From Endozoicomonas ascidiicola (GTDB taxonomy: Bacteria > Pseudomonadota > Gammaproteobacteria > Pseudomonadales > Endozoicomonadaceae), in NCBI RefSeq assembly GCF_001646945.1, contig NZ_LUTV01000004.1, positions 8,002-55,466 on the forward strand: a stretch of 47,465 nt of DNA. Direction: 5' to 3'. Under the pieces are notes generated by a model. It searched no databases. It worked only from the letters and a program-made list of their open reading frames with translations, and was not told the DNA's origin. A program made the translations under genes and the position numbers. Numbering within the stretch: the stretch's first letter is position 1; each line of letters begins with the position of its first letter. Shown here piece after piece: positions 27,862-36,458 of this stretch.

Positions 27862-28736
27862 TGAGTGCTGCCAAAAGTGCTGAACAGACGTCGTCCATCA
27901 GGCGATTCAAAAAGCCTGGATTTTCCACCGTCATGCTGATTATTGGGCTGATATTTCTGTATTTGCCCATGTTTATTCTGGTGTTCTATTCGTTCAACGC
28001 ATCACGACTCGTGACCGTCTGGGCGGGATTTTCTACCAAGTGGTATGTGGAATTGTTCCGGGATGAACAATTGATGGGGGCCGTGTGGACGAGCCTGAGA
28101 ATTGCTTTCTACAACGCCACCATGGCAGTCATACTCGGTACGGTTTCTGCCTTTGTGCTGGACCGTTTTGGAAAATTCCGTGGCAGAACCATGTTTAACA
28201 GCATGCTGACCGCGCCGCTGGTGATGCCAGACGTCATTACCGGTCTATCCCTGCTGCTGCTGTTTGTCACCATGGCGGATCTGATTGGCTGGCCCATGGA
28301 ACGAGGGATGCTAACCATCTGGATTGCCCACGTGACCTTCTCAACAGCTTATGTGGCGGTGGTTATTGGTGCACGGTTAAGGGAAGTGGATCGCTCTATC
28401 GAAGAAGCCGCTTTAGATTTGGGCGCTACACCACTAAGAACCTTCTTCCTGATTACCATTCCAACCATCGCGCCTGCACTTGCGGCTGGTTGGTTGCTGG
28501 CGTTCACTCTATCGCTTGATGATCTGGTCATTGCCAGTTTTGTTTCCGGGCCGGGCTCCACTACTCTACCGATGGTCGTGTTTTCATCCGTTCGACTGGG
28601 TATTTCACCCAAGATCAACGCCATGGCGACACTGATCATTGTGGTGGTATCACTGGCGGCACTGCTGGGGTGGTGGTTTATGCGCCGAACCGAGCGGGAA
28701 AGAAGGACTAGTCTGGAACGATTTGATTTCCAATAA
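27861..28736 (+). CDS. potI: Putrescine ABC importer permease PotI
   Basis: 291 residues from ATG at 27861; GGAGG lies 10 bp upstream, and a TTG one codon earlier is the alternative. It aligns well with E. coli PotI: 'VTVWAGFSTKWYVELFRD', 'TAPLVMPDVITGLSLLLLFV', the EAA loop 'EEAALDLGATPLRTFFLITI' and 'FTLSLDDLVIASFVSGPGST'. With PotH it forms the membrane channel for putrescine uptake. A short hairpin follows its stop. Confidence 0.93.
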   Translation: MSAAKSAEQTSSIRRFKKPGFSTVMLIIGLIFLYLPMFILVFYSFNASRLVTVWAGFSTKWYVELFRDEQLMGAVWTSLRIAFYNATMAVILGTVSAFVLDRFGKFRGRTMFNSMLTAPLVMPDVITGLSLLLLFVTMADLIGWPMERGMLTIWIAHVTFSTAYVAVVIGARLREVDRSIEEAALDLGATPLRTFFLITIPTIAPALAAGWLLAFTLSLDDLVIASFVSGPGSTTLPMVVFSSVRLGISPKINAMATLIIVVVSLAALLGWWFMRRTERERRTSLERFDFQ

Positions 28737-28743
28737 ACATATC

Positions 28744-28762
28744 AGCCCCGAAAACCGGGGCT
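28744..28762. terminator. Hairpin between potI and the convergent gene
   Basis: A 7-bp GC-rich stem (AGCCCCG with CGGGGCT), 5-nt loop, between two convergent genes. The T run is weak in both directions. Confidence 0.6.
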
Positions 28763-28765
28763 TCG

Positions 28766-29455
28766 CTATTCAATCCCTAGTGCTGCCAGCTTCTCTTTCA
28801 AGTCGGGCAAATATTGTTTATCAGGATAACAATCCGCCCTTTCGACATTGGGTGTCGTACTGGTTTTCAACGTGATACCACCAGCAATCTTTACAATATC
28901 ATTCCCAGTAATAGCAGATGGGCTAATCTCAAAAAGAATTCTTTTAGTAAATGCTTTATTTAAAAGATCTAAGACGTTTTTACCCTCCTCATTGTTTGGA
29001 AAAAATCCAAAAACATTAGTCCCTTTATATGGTTTTCCTTCATGAACCCCATCTTCAAAGCCAATGCTCAGGCAGATTGCTGATTTTCCAGAAAATCCTG
29101 GTATGTGGAGAAAAGGATAAGTTACAAAAAAACCACCGTCTTCTGGCTGAGTAATCTTAGTCGATTCCACCCTACTGGAGCCTGTAGCATGCGTTTGCGG
29201 ATGTCGACCAGGATAGCTTGTTACCAAACGATGTACGTCAAGGGCAGTTACGTTTCGATTAACCAGTAATGTACTATCGAAACTCAACGACTTGAGAAAA
29301 TCTTGAAAAGATGCCTTCTCTTCTGAAGTACAGAATCTATTTATCAATCGTCCGTCAGCAGATATACCACTCAAACCAACTTTTTTAGAAGGTTCAAAAG
29401 TAGCAAAAGCAGCCAGATCGTTGACTACCTGAGGATACTTCTCTATGGGATTCAC
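28766..29455 (-). CDS. Deltex C-terminal (DTC)-like domain protein, possible lipoprotein
   Basis: 229 residues from GTG at 29455. Residues about 104-229 follow the order of the eukaryotic Deltex C-terminal domain: QPEDGGFFVTY, IPGFSGKSAI, FEDGVHEGKPYKGTNVF, FPNNEEGKNVLDLLNKAF, KRILFEISPSAITG, GGITLKTS, CYPDKQYLPDLKEKLAALGI. In Deltex E3 ligases this domain binds ADP-ribose/NAD. By my recalled alignment to human DTX2, His582 and His594 (ligand contacts) and Glu608 (catalytic) correspond to Thr, Asp and Lys here, so chemistry may differ. There is no RING domain. An in-frame LSLYLLNFAGC upstream looks like a lipoprotein signal but lacks a start codon. The gene is AT-rich, unlike its neighbours. 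Confidence 0.72.
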   Translation of the reverse strand: MNPIEKYPQVVNDLAAFATFEPSKKVGLSGISADGRLINRFCTSEEKASFQDFLKSLSFDSTLLVNRNVTALDVHRLVTSYPGRHPQTHATGSSRVESTKITQPEDGGFFVTYPFLHIPGFSGKSAICLSIGFEDGVHEGKPYKGTNVFGFFPNNEEGKNVLDLLNKAFTKRILFEISPSAITGNDIVKIAGGITLKTSTTPNVERADCYPDKQYLPDLKEKLAALGIE

Positions 29456-29563
29456 AAAAATACAGCCTGCAAAATTTAATAAATATAAAGATAGAGTTTC
29501 ACGCTTCTCAACAGTTCCAATGTATCGCTAATTTTTTATATTTTTTTGAGCACAACAAGCACA

Positions 29564-30682
29564 CTACACTGCCAAACTATCACTATTAGAGAGTGCGCGC
29601 TCCAGCTCTTCATTGTAGTGAACAGGCACACGATTTAAGTTACACAGCAGTTGATAAGGAATCGTATTAGCGCCTTCTGCCACTTCATTGATAGATAATC
29701 CCTTTCCCCATAGAACCGAACGATCGCCAATCTTCACATCTGTGACACCGGTTAAGTCAACCGTCAACATATCCATTGAAACACGCCCCACCAGCGGTAC
29801 TTTATGACCATTGATAAGAACCGGTGTGCCGTTCGCTGCATGCCGTGGGTAACCGTCCGCATAACCCATAGCAACCACACCCAAGCGCGTGGGACGGCTG
29901 GCTATCCACTGACTGCCGTAGCCTACGGAGCTGCCTGCTGGAACCTCTTTGATACTGATAATTGCGGAGCTGAGCTCCATCACCGGCTTTAGCTCTGGTA
30001 ATACGTTGCAGCTTTCTGGAAACGGAGAAACACCGTAAAGCAGCAGACCTGGTCGATTCCATTGCCCTCGGGCTTCCGACAAAGCGACCAGTGCCGCAGA
30101 GTTACACAAACTACGATCGCCAGGTAACCCCATGGTGTGTTCATTGAAGGTTTCAAGCTGGTGACGGGCGTGGGCATTTTCTACTTCATCCGCACAGGCA
30201 AAGTGCGTCATCAGCACAATATCTCGAACACTCTGATGACTATTCACCTGCTCCCAGACACTTCGATAGACTTCCGGGGCAAAGCCTACGCGCCCCATGC
30301 CGGAATCCATCTTCAACCAGACTCGAATCGGGTTCTTGAAGGTATACGACAGAAGAGCGTCTACCTGATATTGGTGATGAATCACAATATCCAACTGATA
30401 CTCATCAATATTGTTCAGCTCTACTGCATCATAAAAACCTTCCAGCAGCAGTACCGGCTGACGAATACCAGCGGCTCGCAACTCAAGAGCCTCTTCAATA
30501 CAGGCGACAGCAAAACCACTGGCGATATCTGCAAGCGCAGTTGCACAGGCGATCGCTCCGTGACCATAGGCATCCGCCTTGACCACAGCAATCGCCTGAC
30601 CATTACCAGACAGCTGTTGAGCAACTCGATAGTTATGACGAAGTGCGTCAAGATCTATCGTTGCATTTGCTGGTCGTCCCAT
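29564..30682 (-). CDS. alr: Alanine racemase
   Basis: 372 residues. This PLP enzyme makes D-alanine for peptidoglycan. The PLP lysine is K35 in AVVKADAYGHG, and the second catalytic base is Tyr255 in SVGYGSQW, with 'VPLVGRVSMDMLTVDLT' and 'VLWGKGLSINEVAEGANTI' (split: VLWGKG, INEVAEGANTI) in the C-terminal barrel. The length is slightly above E. coli Alr/DadX. ATG start at 30682. Monocistronic by spacing: the next minus gene upstream ends at 30891. Whether it is the anabolic (alr) or catabolic (dadX) type cannot be decided; no dadA is nearby. Confidence 0.93.
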   Translation of the reverse strand: MGRPANATIDLDALRHNYRVAQQLSGNGQAIAVVKADAYGHGAIACATALADIASGFAVACIEEALELRAAGIRQPVLLLEGFYDAVELNNIDEYQLDIVIHHQYQVDALLSYTFKNPIRVWLKMDSGMGRVGFAPEVYRSVWEQVNSHQSVRDIVLMTHFACADEVENAHARHQLETFNEHTMGLPGDRSLCNSAALVALSEARGQWNRPGLLLYGVSPFPESCNVLPELKPVMELSSAIISIKEVPAGSSVGYGSQWIASRPTRLGVVAMGYADGYPRHAANGTPVLINGHKVPLVGRVSMDMLTVDLTGVTDVKIGDRSVLWGKGLSINEVAEGANTIPYQLLCNLNRVPVHYNEELERALSNSDSLAV

Positions 30683-30882
30683 GTTGTTTGAGATTCCCCC
30701 CCGGGAACAATTTTTACAGCTGACATCCTATCAATTAATAACCATCAGCTCTTTATGTGTTTATCGAAATTATATAGATGCATAAATAATACCCTTTAGT
30801 CGTATTTATCCATAGATCTCATAGCATCTTATTCTTATATAACTACAAATTGTCTTACGAGGGATTCAGCAATGGAGGAAGC

Positions 30883-30908
30883 ACCAGTGCCTACACACTG
30901 GTTTTTTT
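30883..30908 (+). terminator. Plus-strand terminator-like hairpin inside the ycjF 3' end
   Basis: A 7-bp stem (ACCAGTG with CACTGGT), 6-nt loop, followed by a T run on the plus strand. It overlaps the ycjF stop codon, where no plus-strand gene is known to end. The preceding 200 bp (30683-30882) are intergenic. Confidence 0.45.
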
Positions 30909-31877
30909 GAAGCGGGATTCTAATGAGGAGAGAATACTTTTCGCCAGACGACGAATACCGGGTTTCTGTTCTTCCTTGAACGGCAATGGACGACACAATG
31001 CCAACGCTCTAAGACCAATTCTGGCAGTATAGATGCCAACACCAAGGCCACTGGCCACCTGACCACTGACCAGCCCCAGCAATCGGTTAGAGGTAAAATC
31101 AGCCAGCTGATCCGACAACAAATCCGTTGCACCGGCCAGTGCCATTTGCCGGAGCACCATTCTGATCAGATGAAGCCTCGCAGGCAGAGATGGGCGGATT
31201 CCGTAAATCTGGCATATCTCATCCAGCATTCTGATACTGCGCCATAAAGCCAACAGCATATCCAGCGCAGCAAAGGGGCTGAGTGCCACCATCAAAGCCA
31301 CCTGCTGACTATGATTTGAAATCAGATTAAGCGCTTGTTGATCCAATTTCTGAAAAAAATGATTATCCAGGTGTGCCAGCATCTCACGATCATCATTGTA
31401 ATCAGGCATTGTCGCCAGCGCTTGCTCCAGAACAACTTGCTGAGGCTTATTCTGGTAAAGCTTTTGAAGCTCTGCTGACCATGCCGTTTTTAACCGTTGT
31501 GAACGTTGGGTTCGCACCTGTTCCGATACATCCTGCAGCTTTGCTATATTTTTGAAATCCCGCTGGTACAGGAAAAACTCGATCACCGCCTTGCCGGTAA
31601 CAACACTCAGGGTGAATAACAACGCTAAAGCAAGCACCGCTGGAAACCAGTGAAACGAATAGAGAAACTGAACCAGCTCAATACTCTGCCAAGTGACCAA
31701 CACAACAACCAGAGCAAGCACACCCATAACCGCTCTTTTCAAAAGACGAAGTGAGCGGGTAGCCAGTTCTGGGAATACTTCTATTGGCTCAGGTAGCGTA
31801 GCACTGATCGAATCTGGTGTTTCAATAGGGGATTCCGTTGATATCGGAATAAACCAGGGGTCTTTCTCTTCGCTCAT
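30891..31877 (-). CDS. ycjF: YcjF family membrane protein (DUF697, TIGR01620)
   Basis: 328 residues. An acidic, Pro-rich N terminus precedes two adjacent membrane segments (about residues 68-88 and 92-112, 'VMGVLALVVVLVTWQSIELV' and the following hydrophobic stretch), then a helical C-terminal DUF697 domain with 'QQVALMVALSPFAALDMLLA' and 'GVGIYTARIGLRALALCRPL'. YcjF is an inner-membrane protein found with the GTPase-like YcjX in gammaproteobacteria; the exact job is unknown, probably envelope stress. It shares one base with the ycjX stop (TAATG). Confidence 0.9.
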   Translation of the reverse strand: MSEEKDPWFIPISTESPIETPDSISATLPEPIEVFPELATRSLRLLKRAVMGVLALVVVLVTWQSIELVQFLYSFHWFPAVLALALLFTLSVVTGKAVIEFFLYQRDFKNIAKLQDVSEQVRTQRSQRLKTAWSAELQKLYQNKPQQVVLEQALATMPDYNDDREMLAHLDNHFFQKLDQQALNLISNHSQQVALMVALSPFAALDMLLALWRSIRMLDEICQIYGIRPSLPARLHLIRMVLRQMALAGATDLLSDQLADFTSNRLLGLVSGQVASGLGVGIYTARIGLRALALCRPLPFKEEQKPGIRRLAKSILSSLESRFKKTSV

Positions 31878-33322
31878 TAAAAACGATCTCCCAACAAGTC
31901 ATTGAGAATGCTATCCAGACGAATATGAGGTAGTCGGCCACCCGCCGTTAACTGCATTCCCTGAGGCGGTAATAAACGACGAAGTTTCCAGCTTTTCATT
32001 GCTTCCCAATCATCAGGCTCGGGCAGTTTTTCCGGAATTGCAGGATGCAGTAACATCCCCGGACCATCATTCGTAACTCCCTGCAACGCTTGCCGCCCTT
32101 GATACTCGACACAGGTGGATGATCGAACAGCAGCAACGGCCTCACAGCGCATATCAATGGCGTTAGAAGTCGCTCGCCGTTTTGCATCTTGAACCAGATT
32201 GGCCGTCAGGCTGCGAATCGCTTCATGTTGATCCGACAGAACCTGGTCAATTTTGGTGGCAGCAAACACAACCCGATCGATTTTTGGGCTGATGAGCCTG
32301 GTCAAAAAACCATTATGCCCATAGTCAAAGCTCTGCAATGCCTGCGCCAGAGCGTACCTCAAATCATCAAAGACTGGCTGCCCTGAACTCAAAGTGCGTA
32401 CAGCGTCAATCAGCACCAGCTGACGATCCACCTTCTGGAAAGTCTGTCGGTAAAAAGGCTTTATATAATTCTTTTGATAGTTTTGGTAATGCCTTTCGCA
32501 GACTTTTACCAAGGCATTATCCGGTGCCGATGCTATCTGATCAGCACTCAATGAATGAAGTGCTGGAAGTGGAATAAACGGCAGTGTTTGTTCTGTTTCT
32601 TCCGGGGTCAGGTGCAACCAGCGCCCCGGCTGAATCATGGAAAAACCAGCCTGCTGGCATTGCTGCAGATACGTCACATAGGTTTGCCATATACACTGTA
32701 GTGTTGCTGAAGCGATTGGCTGTAGAGGATCGATCTCATGGAGTTTGGCAATCAACTCCGACGCCAGTGATTTACGAACACCATCATCAAACAAGCTGAA
32801 ACATTGACGACTCCAGGTTTGGTAATCCATCTCCAGCATGGGTAAATCCAACAGCCATTCACCGGGATAATCTCTCAATTCCAGCAATAATCGCCCAATA
32901 TCGGGTTTTCGTCGTTTGATTAAGCCGGGGCGAGAAAGGTATTTGATTTCCAGCAAACAACCCGACTCCTGTCGCGTTGCTTCAGGCCAGCCACCTTTGG
33001 TTAGCGCTTCAATACCCTGTTGATAAGGAAATAACGGCAAACCATTCAACGAAGACATTTGAACACCTAACAGGCGTTCCTGAATAGCAGGAGGAAAGGC
33101 AGCCAGTTGTGCCTCAGGAAAGTGTTGCAGCTGATGGATAAGACTGGTGATCAGCGTCGTTTTTCCACTGCCGCTAAAACCGGTGACCCCCAGAGTAATG
33201 CGCTTATTGAGCAGACGCTCTAAATTACCCTCTACTGATTCTGTCGTCGATCTGGCAAGATCACGAGCCTTACCCTGACTTTGTTTCAGAGTTGTCTTGA
33301 TCTTGCCTTTTATCGAACTCAT
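31877..33322 (-). CDS. ycjX: YcjX family GTPase-like protein (DUF463)
   Basis: About 481 residues from ATG at 33322, in an ATGA overlap with the gene upstream; GTG at 33334 is the alternative. P-loop GFSGSGKTT lies at residues 48-56. Other family blocks: 'LELRDYPGEWLLDLPML' (switch-like) and 'RVVFAATKIDQVLSDQHEA' (NKxD-like, here ATKID). YcjX is a predicted nucleotide-binding stress protein, paired with YcjF. Gene order here is 276-aa secreted protein, ycjX, ycjF, all translationally linked. Confidence 0.9.
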   Translation of the reverse strand: MSSIKGKIKTTLKQSQGKARDLARSTTESVEGNLERLLNKRITLGVTGFSGSGKTTLITSLIHQLQHFPEAQLAAFPPAIQERLLGVQMSSLNGLPLFPYQQGIEALTKGGWPEATRQESGCLLEIKYLSRPGLIKRRKPDIGRLLLELRDYPGEWLLDLPMLEMDYQTWSRQCFSLFDDGVRKSLASELIAKLHEIDPLQPIASATLQCIWQTYVTYLQQCQQAGFSMIQPGRWLHLTPEETEQTLPFIPLPALHSLSADQIASAPDNALVKVCERHYQNYQKNYIKPFYRQTFQKVDRQLVLIDAVRTLSSGQPVFDDLRYALAQALQSFDYGHNGFLTRLISPKIDRVVFAATKIDQVLSDQHEAIRSLTANLVQDAKRRATSNAIDMRCEAVAAVRSSTCVEYQGRQALQGVTNDGPGMLLHPAIPEKLPEPDDWEAMKSWKLRRLLPPQGMQLTAGGRLPHIRLDSILNDLLGDRF

Positions 33323-34149
33323 CTCAGTTGCCACTTCTCCGACGATGCCAGATAACCATTGGCGTATACCGTAATATCTATTTCCAGTGTACGCCCTTTC
33401 AGAGAAATATGGCGAACCACTTCATTGAGCACACCGCCCGGGCTGTATTCAACTTCGGGCTCCGAGTCATCTTCCCGATCACTCTTTTCACGTTTTTTTC
33501 GCTTTTCTTCTTCCACTGGCAGAGTGGTTACTTCATCTACTGGTTGAATAGAAGGCAATAAGTTTTCAATCATGTCTGGAAAGATTGGCAGAATAGTTGG
33601 CTTATCTTCCGGCTTTTCAGGCTCTGGTGGTTTTGGTTTGCGCACAAAGTAACGCTGCAAAAACACCAGCTCATTGGCCGTGATATTCATCACTTCGATA
33701 TTGCCATCGGGTCCACGACTGTCCATCCGGAGGAAGTTATCTGATTGATATAGCCTGAAGCCTTCGTTGTAACTAGCTCTTCTCTGCGGATCGTACACTT
33801 CAGCTCTGAACGTCATTTCACGACGATGGTCGCTTTCGATCTCCAACGCCAGCTCGGTGTTTCTGATGGCCTGCCTTGCATTGGTTTCACTGCCCACGCA
33901 GACGATTCGAGACGCTGAGCCTTGCCAGTCTCGATCAATTTTTTTGAGAAAAGCTTGAAGATGTTTACGCTCGCTGCCAGAAAGAGGTTGCGCAGCCTGA
34001 TAATCGAAAACATTGCCACCGGCGATCACGGTCGGAGATTCGCTGTAGCATTCAACGGCGACGCTATGACTGGAAAAGAATGCCGCAAACAGCACTGAAA
34101 GGGCAGGCAATACGAATTGCCTGCAAGATACTAAAAACGACTTCCTCAC
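33319..34149 (-). CDS. Secreted protein of unknown function upstream of ycjX
   Basis: 276 residues from GTG at 34149. It has a Sec signal peptide (MRKSFLVS..., hydrophobic core, cleavage near HSVA-VECY), so it is periplasmic or secreted. A first domain (about 30-175) has two Cys (C34 and C83) that could form a disulfide. A Pro/Glu/Lys-rich linker ('RKPKPPEPEKPEDKPTILPI', about 173-192) and a charged stretch EEEKRKKREKSDRE precede a C-terminal beta segment ('HISLKGRTLEIDITVYANGY'). I do not recognise the family. Its stop overlaps the ycjX start, so it belongs to that operon. The G6 run before the start is an unusual ribosome site. Confidence 0.7.
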   Translation of the reverse strand: MRKSFLVSCRQFVLPALSVLFAAFFSSHSVAVECYSESPTVIAGGNVFDYQAAQPLSGSERKHLQAFLKKIDRDWQGSASRIVCVGSETNARQAIRNTELALEIESDHRREMTFRAEVYDPQRRASYNEGFRLYQSDNFLRMDSRGPDGNIEVMNITANELVFLQRYFVRKPKPPEPEKPEDKPTILPIFPDMIENLLPSIQPVDEVTTLPVEEEKRKKREKSDREDDSEPEVEYSPGGVLNEVVRHISLKGRTLEIDITVYANGYLASSEKWQLR

Positions 34150-34178
34150 AACTGCCCCCCAGGCAATCGAAAACTGAC

Positions 34179-34194
34179 TTCCTGCAGGCAGGAA
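34179..34194. repeat. TTCCTGC-AG-GCAGGAA palindrome
   Basis: A perfect 7-bp inverted repeat with 2-nt centre in the 5' region of the secreted-protein gene. The half-site TTCCTGC also occurs in the Csr-type RNA hairpins at 1762-1860. It could be an operator or mRNA hairpin. Confidence 0.4.
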
Positions 34195-34230
34195 ACGACT
34201 TTGGAAGTCTACTTTGCGGGGCAGATTCGA

Positions 34231-36354
34231 TCAAACCAAAACATCTGATATCTGACTGTAATTGTGACGTTGATTACTCCTAAGTATCATTGTCCAGTCA
34301 CGCTCTGTTAACTGCTCCAGTGCACATCGTACTGCATTATTTTCAGGTAGCTGCATTGCATATTTAACTTTTGAAAAATAATAACTCCCAAACTCCCCAC
34401 GCAGATACTGACCAAGTTCAACACCATCCACATCTACTGGCTTTAGAAACTGTACTATATCAGCAATGTATGATTCATTGCCAAAAACAAGATGCATAAC
34501 CAATTTCTCTTGCATTGAAGGAGAATCTTGAACATTGGCAAAAATCTCTGATAAATCAATATGGTCTGCATCAACCCTCTTTAACTGCTTAGACAGTTTG
34601 GGTATCAATGACGACAATTGAACGCACAAATCATTAAGTGAATTTTGTACATCTTCATGAGAATATGGAATGGAATCTTTAACCATTAGATGATTAGTCT
34701 CTACTAGCGGGTGACACCTCCGTCGTAGAGACAGCTCAGGAAAACAACGACGAACCAAAGACAAGTCGATACCTGTCGTTCGATAAGCAATGAGTTTTTC
34801 CAGTTTGACGTTATCACGCAACAGCATTTTGCCTTTGGATATTAGCTGCTTTTTTTGATCAGCTGGGACAATACCCTTTTTAAGACTCTGATAATTATTT
34901 TTAAGCAGTATCAGCCAATCTTTCTGCAAAGCAGTTAGAGGTTGAGAGCTGTAACTTATGGCGATATTCGCTGCCTCAAAAAAGTCCTGCTCATAAAAAA
35001 AACCCTGACCAATCATTGTCGATATTTTTTCTACAAGTTCTAATTTCGCGCTGGCAGAAAGAACAGAGGTAAGCTTCATAAACAATCCGAAGCTTTGTAG
35101 ATAGGTGCTGTTTAATGAGCCGCCCTTCGTTAAACTCAATCCAAGTTGCTCTATTCTCCCTCTTTCCTGGTATGCCAGCGGATCATGGTGTACGGGAAGA
35201 TGCGTGTCTCCATCTGGCATTAAAGGAATATAAGGTTTTCCATTAAAACCCATGAAGCTGGCTGTATTTGCACCCTCCTGGACAAGAGGCCGATCCGCAC
35301 TATAACAAACCCACTCAAAGAATGATTGAGGAACACTGCCAGAGTAGACAACATCCACTATCACTCCTGAATTCGGATGCCAGCTTTCATCGTGCAAATT
35401 GCAAAAGCGCCCACCTTTAACATTTGATACTACTTCCTGAATATCATCCAGATTATCCAGAGAGCTCATAATAAGCATTATTGTTTTTTCTGAAGTCTTC
35501 AAGTGACTTTGTTTAATACCCTGTATCAGACGACTAATTACTACTTCGTGGAAAGGTTCAATGTTGTGGTGGTGAAGACCATACACTGGCAAAAGGTGAC
35601 AATCGGATCGACGACTCTCTTCGATAACCCTGAATAAACTATCAACTCTTGAATCATTGCAGATCGACTTCCGGGCTGCTGCCTCATTACACTGATACTT
35701 GGTTTGATAGTTTGCCAGAGCTGACCTACGAATTACATGAACCTCATTATCAGGACGTTCAAGCCTAGCTTGAGTTTGATGCCAGCTAAAAGGCGGAATA
35801 ACAAGGGCAAAGCTACTCTTAAGAACGGATCTATCGCTATTCATAGGCCACATACCAAGAGGCTGCAGCAAGGGTCGATTAAAAACATCACTGTACAGAT
35901 GCAGTAAGTGATGTGGTACACATATACATTCAACACCTGAGTACGTAATAAACTGTACTGGTTTGCCATTAGCATCATAGCTCGGCAACAGTTGCTGTAA
36001 CTTATTCCTGAACTCTTCCCACTCACCTGCTTCAGCTTTTAACACCAATTCAACGGAGCCGGCAAACCCTAACTGCTTAAGACTGCGAATAATGCTCAAG
36101 GACGCAGATTGATCACCTAAACCCGGTGCCTCTGTTAAACCAATCCTGATCACTGAAAGCTGTCTAATTCTTGTCCAAGGCTGAAAAACACACTCACTTA
36201 TCAACCGAGCATTCAAGCGAACAGGGCTCTTTGCTTCTCTTGGAGGGTATGGACTGTAGCGCACCGCAGGAAGGAAGCGGAGCATCGAGGGGCCAGTATT
36301 TAGTGCAACCACTGGGGGATAATGAAAGAAAGAATCGCCTATAGTAAACAACAT
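34231..36354 (-). CDS. Large uncharacterised protein, glycosyltransferase-like features
   Basis: 707 residues that I do not recognise as a known family. An N-terminal segment 'GLTEAPGLGDQSASLSIIRS' then LKQLGFAGSVELVLK (about residues 72-106) looks like the first beta-loop-helix of a GT-B nucleotide-sugar fold, and 'FFEWVCYSADRPLVQEGANT' with 'FMGFNGKPYIPLMPDGD' (about 335-380) resembles the C-terminal donor-binding part of such enzymes. The last 250 residues are helical and charged, perhaps a partner-binding region. No signal peptide or membrane segment. ATG at 36354 follows GGGG. It is more AT-rich than its neighbours, which suggests acquisition. The glycosyltransferase idea is weak. Confidence 0.55.
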   Translation of the reverse strand: MLFTIGDSFFHYPPVVALNTGPSMLRFLPAVRYSPYPPREAKSPVRLNARLISECVFQPWTRIRQLSVIRIGLTEAPGLGDQSASLSIIRSLKQLGFAGSVELVLKAEAGEWEEFRNKLQQLLPSYDANGKPVQFITYSGVECICVPHHLLHLYSDVFNRPLLQPLGMWPMNSDRSVLKSSFALVIPPFSWHQTQARLERPDNEVHVIRRSALANYQTKYQCNEAAARKSICNDSRVDSLFRVIEESRRSDCHLLPVYGLHHHNIEPFHEVVISRLIQGIKQSHLKTSEKTIMLIMSSLDNLDDIQEVVSNVKGGRFCNLHDESWHPNSGVIVDVVYSGSVPQSFFEWVCYSADRPLVQEGANTASFMGFNGKPYIPLMPDGDTHLPVHHDPLAYQERGRIEQLGLSLTKGGSLNSTYLQSFGLFMKLTSVLSASAKLELVEKISTMIGQGFFYEQDFFEAANIAISYSSQPLTALQKDWLILLKNNYQSLKKGIVPADQKKQLISKGKMLLRDNVKLEKLIAYRTTGIDLSLVRRCFPELSLRRRCHPLVETNHLMVKDSIPYSHEDVQNSLNDLCVQLSSLIPKLSKQLKRVDADHIDLSEIFANVQDSPSMQEKLVMHLVFGNESYIADIVQFLKPVDVDGVELGQYLRGEFGSYYFSKVKYAMQLPENNAVRCALEQLTERDWTMILRSNQRHNYSQISDVLV

Positions 36355-36416
36355 TATCCCCTAACGCTTTAGTATGAATCTGGGAATATAGTGAATTCTA
36401 AGAGCCAGAGGCCTAA

Positions 36417-36445
36417 CAAGATGGTTAGTTTTACCAACCATCTTG
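36417..36445. terminator. Hairpin after the YSC84-like gene
   Basis: A perfect 10-bp stem (CAAGATGGTT with AACCATCTTG) and 9-nt loop, 14 bp beyond the YSC84-like stop in the minus direction. It has no strong T run. Confidence 0.55.
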
Positions 36446-36458
36446 TGGAAAGTAGACT

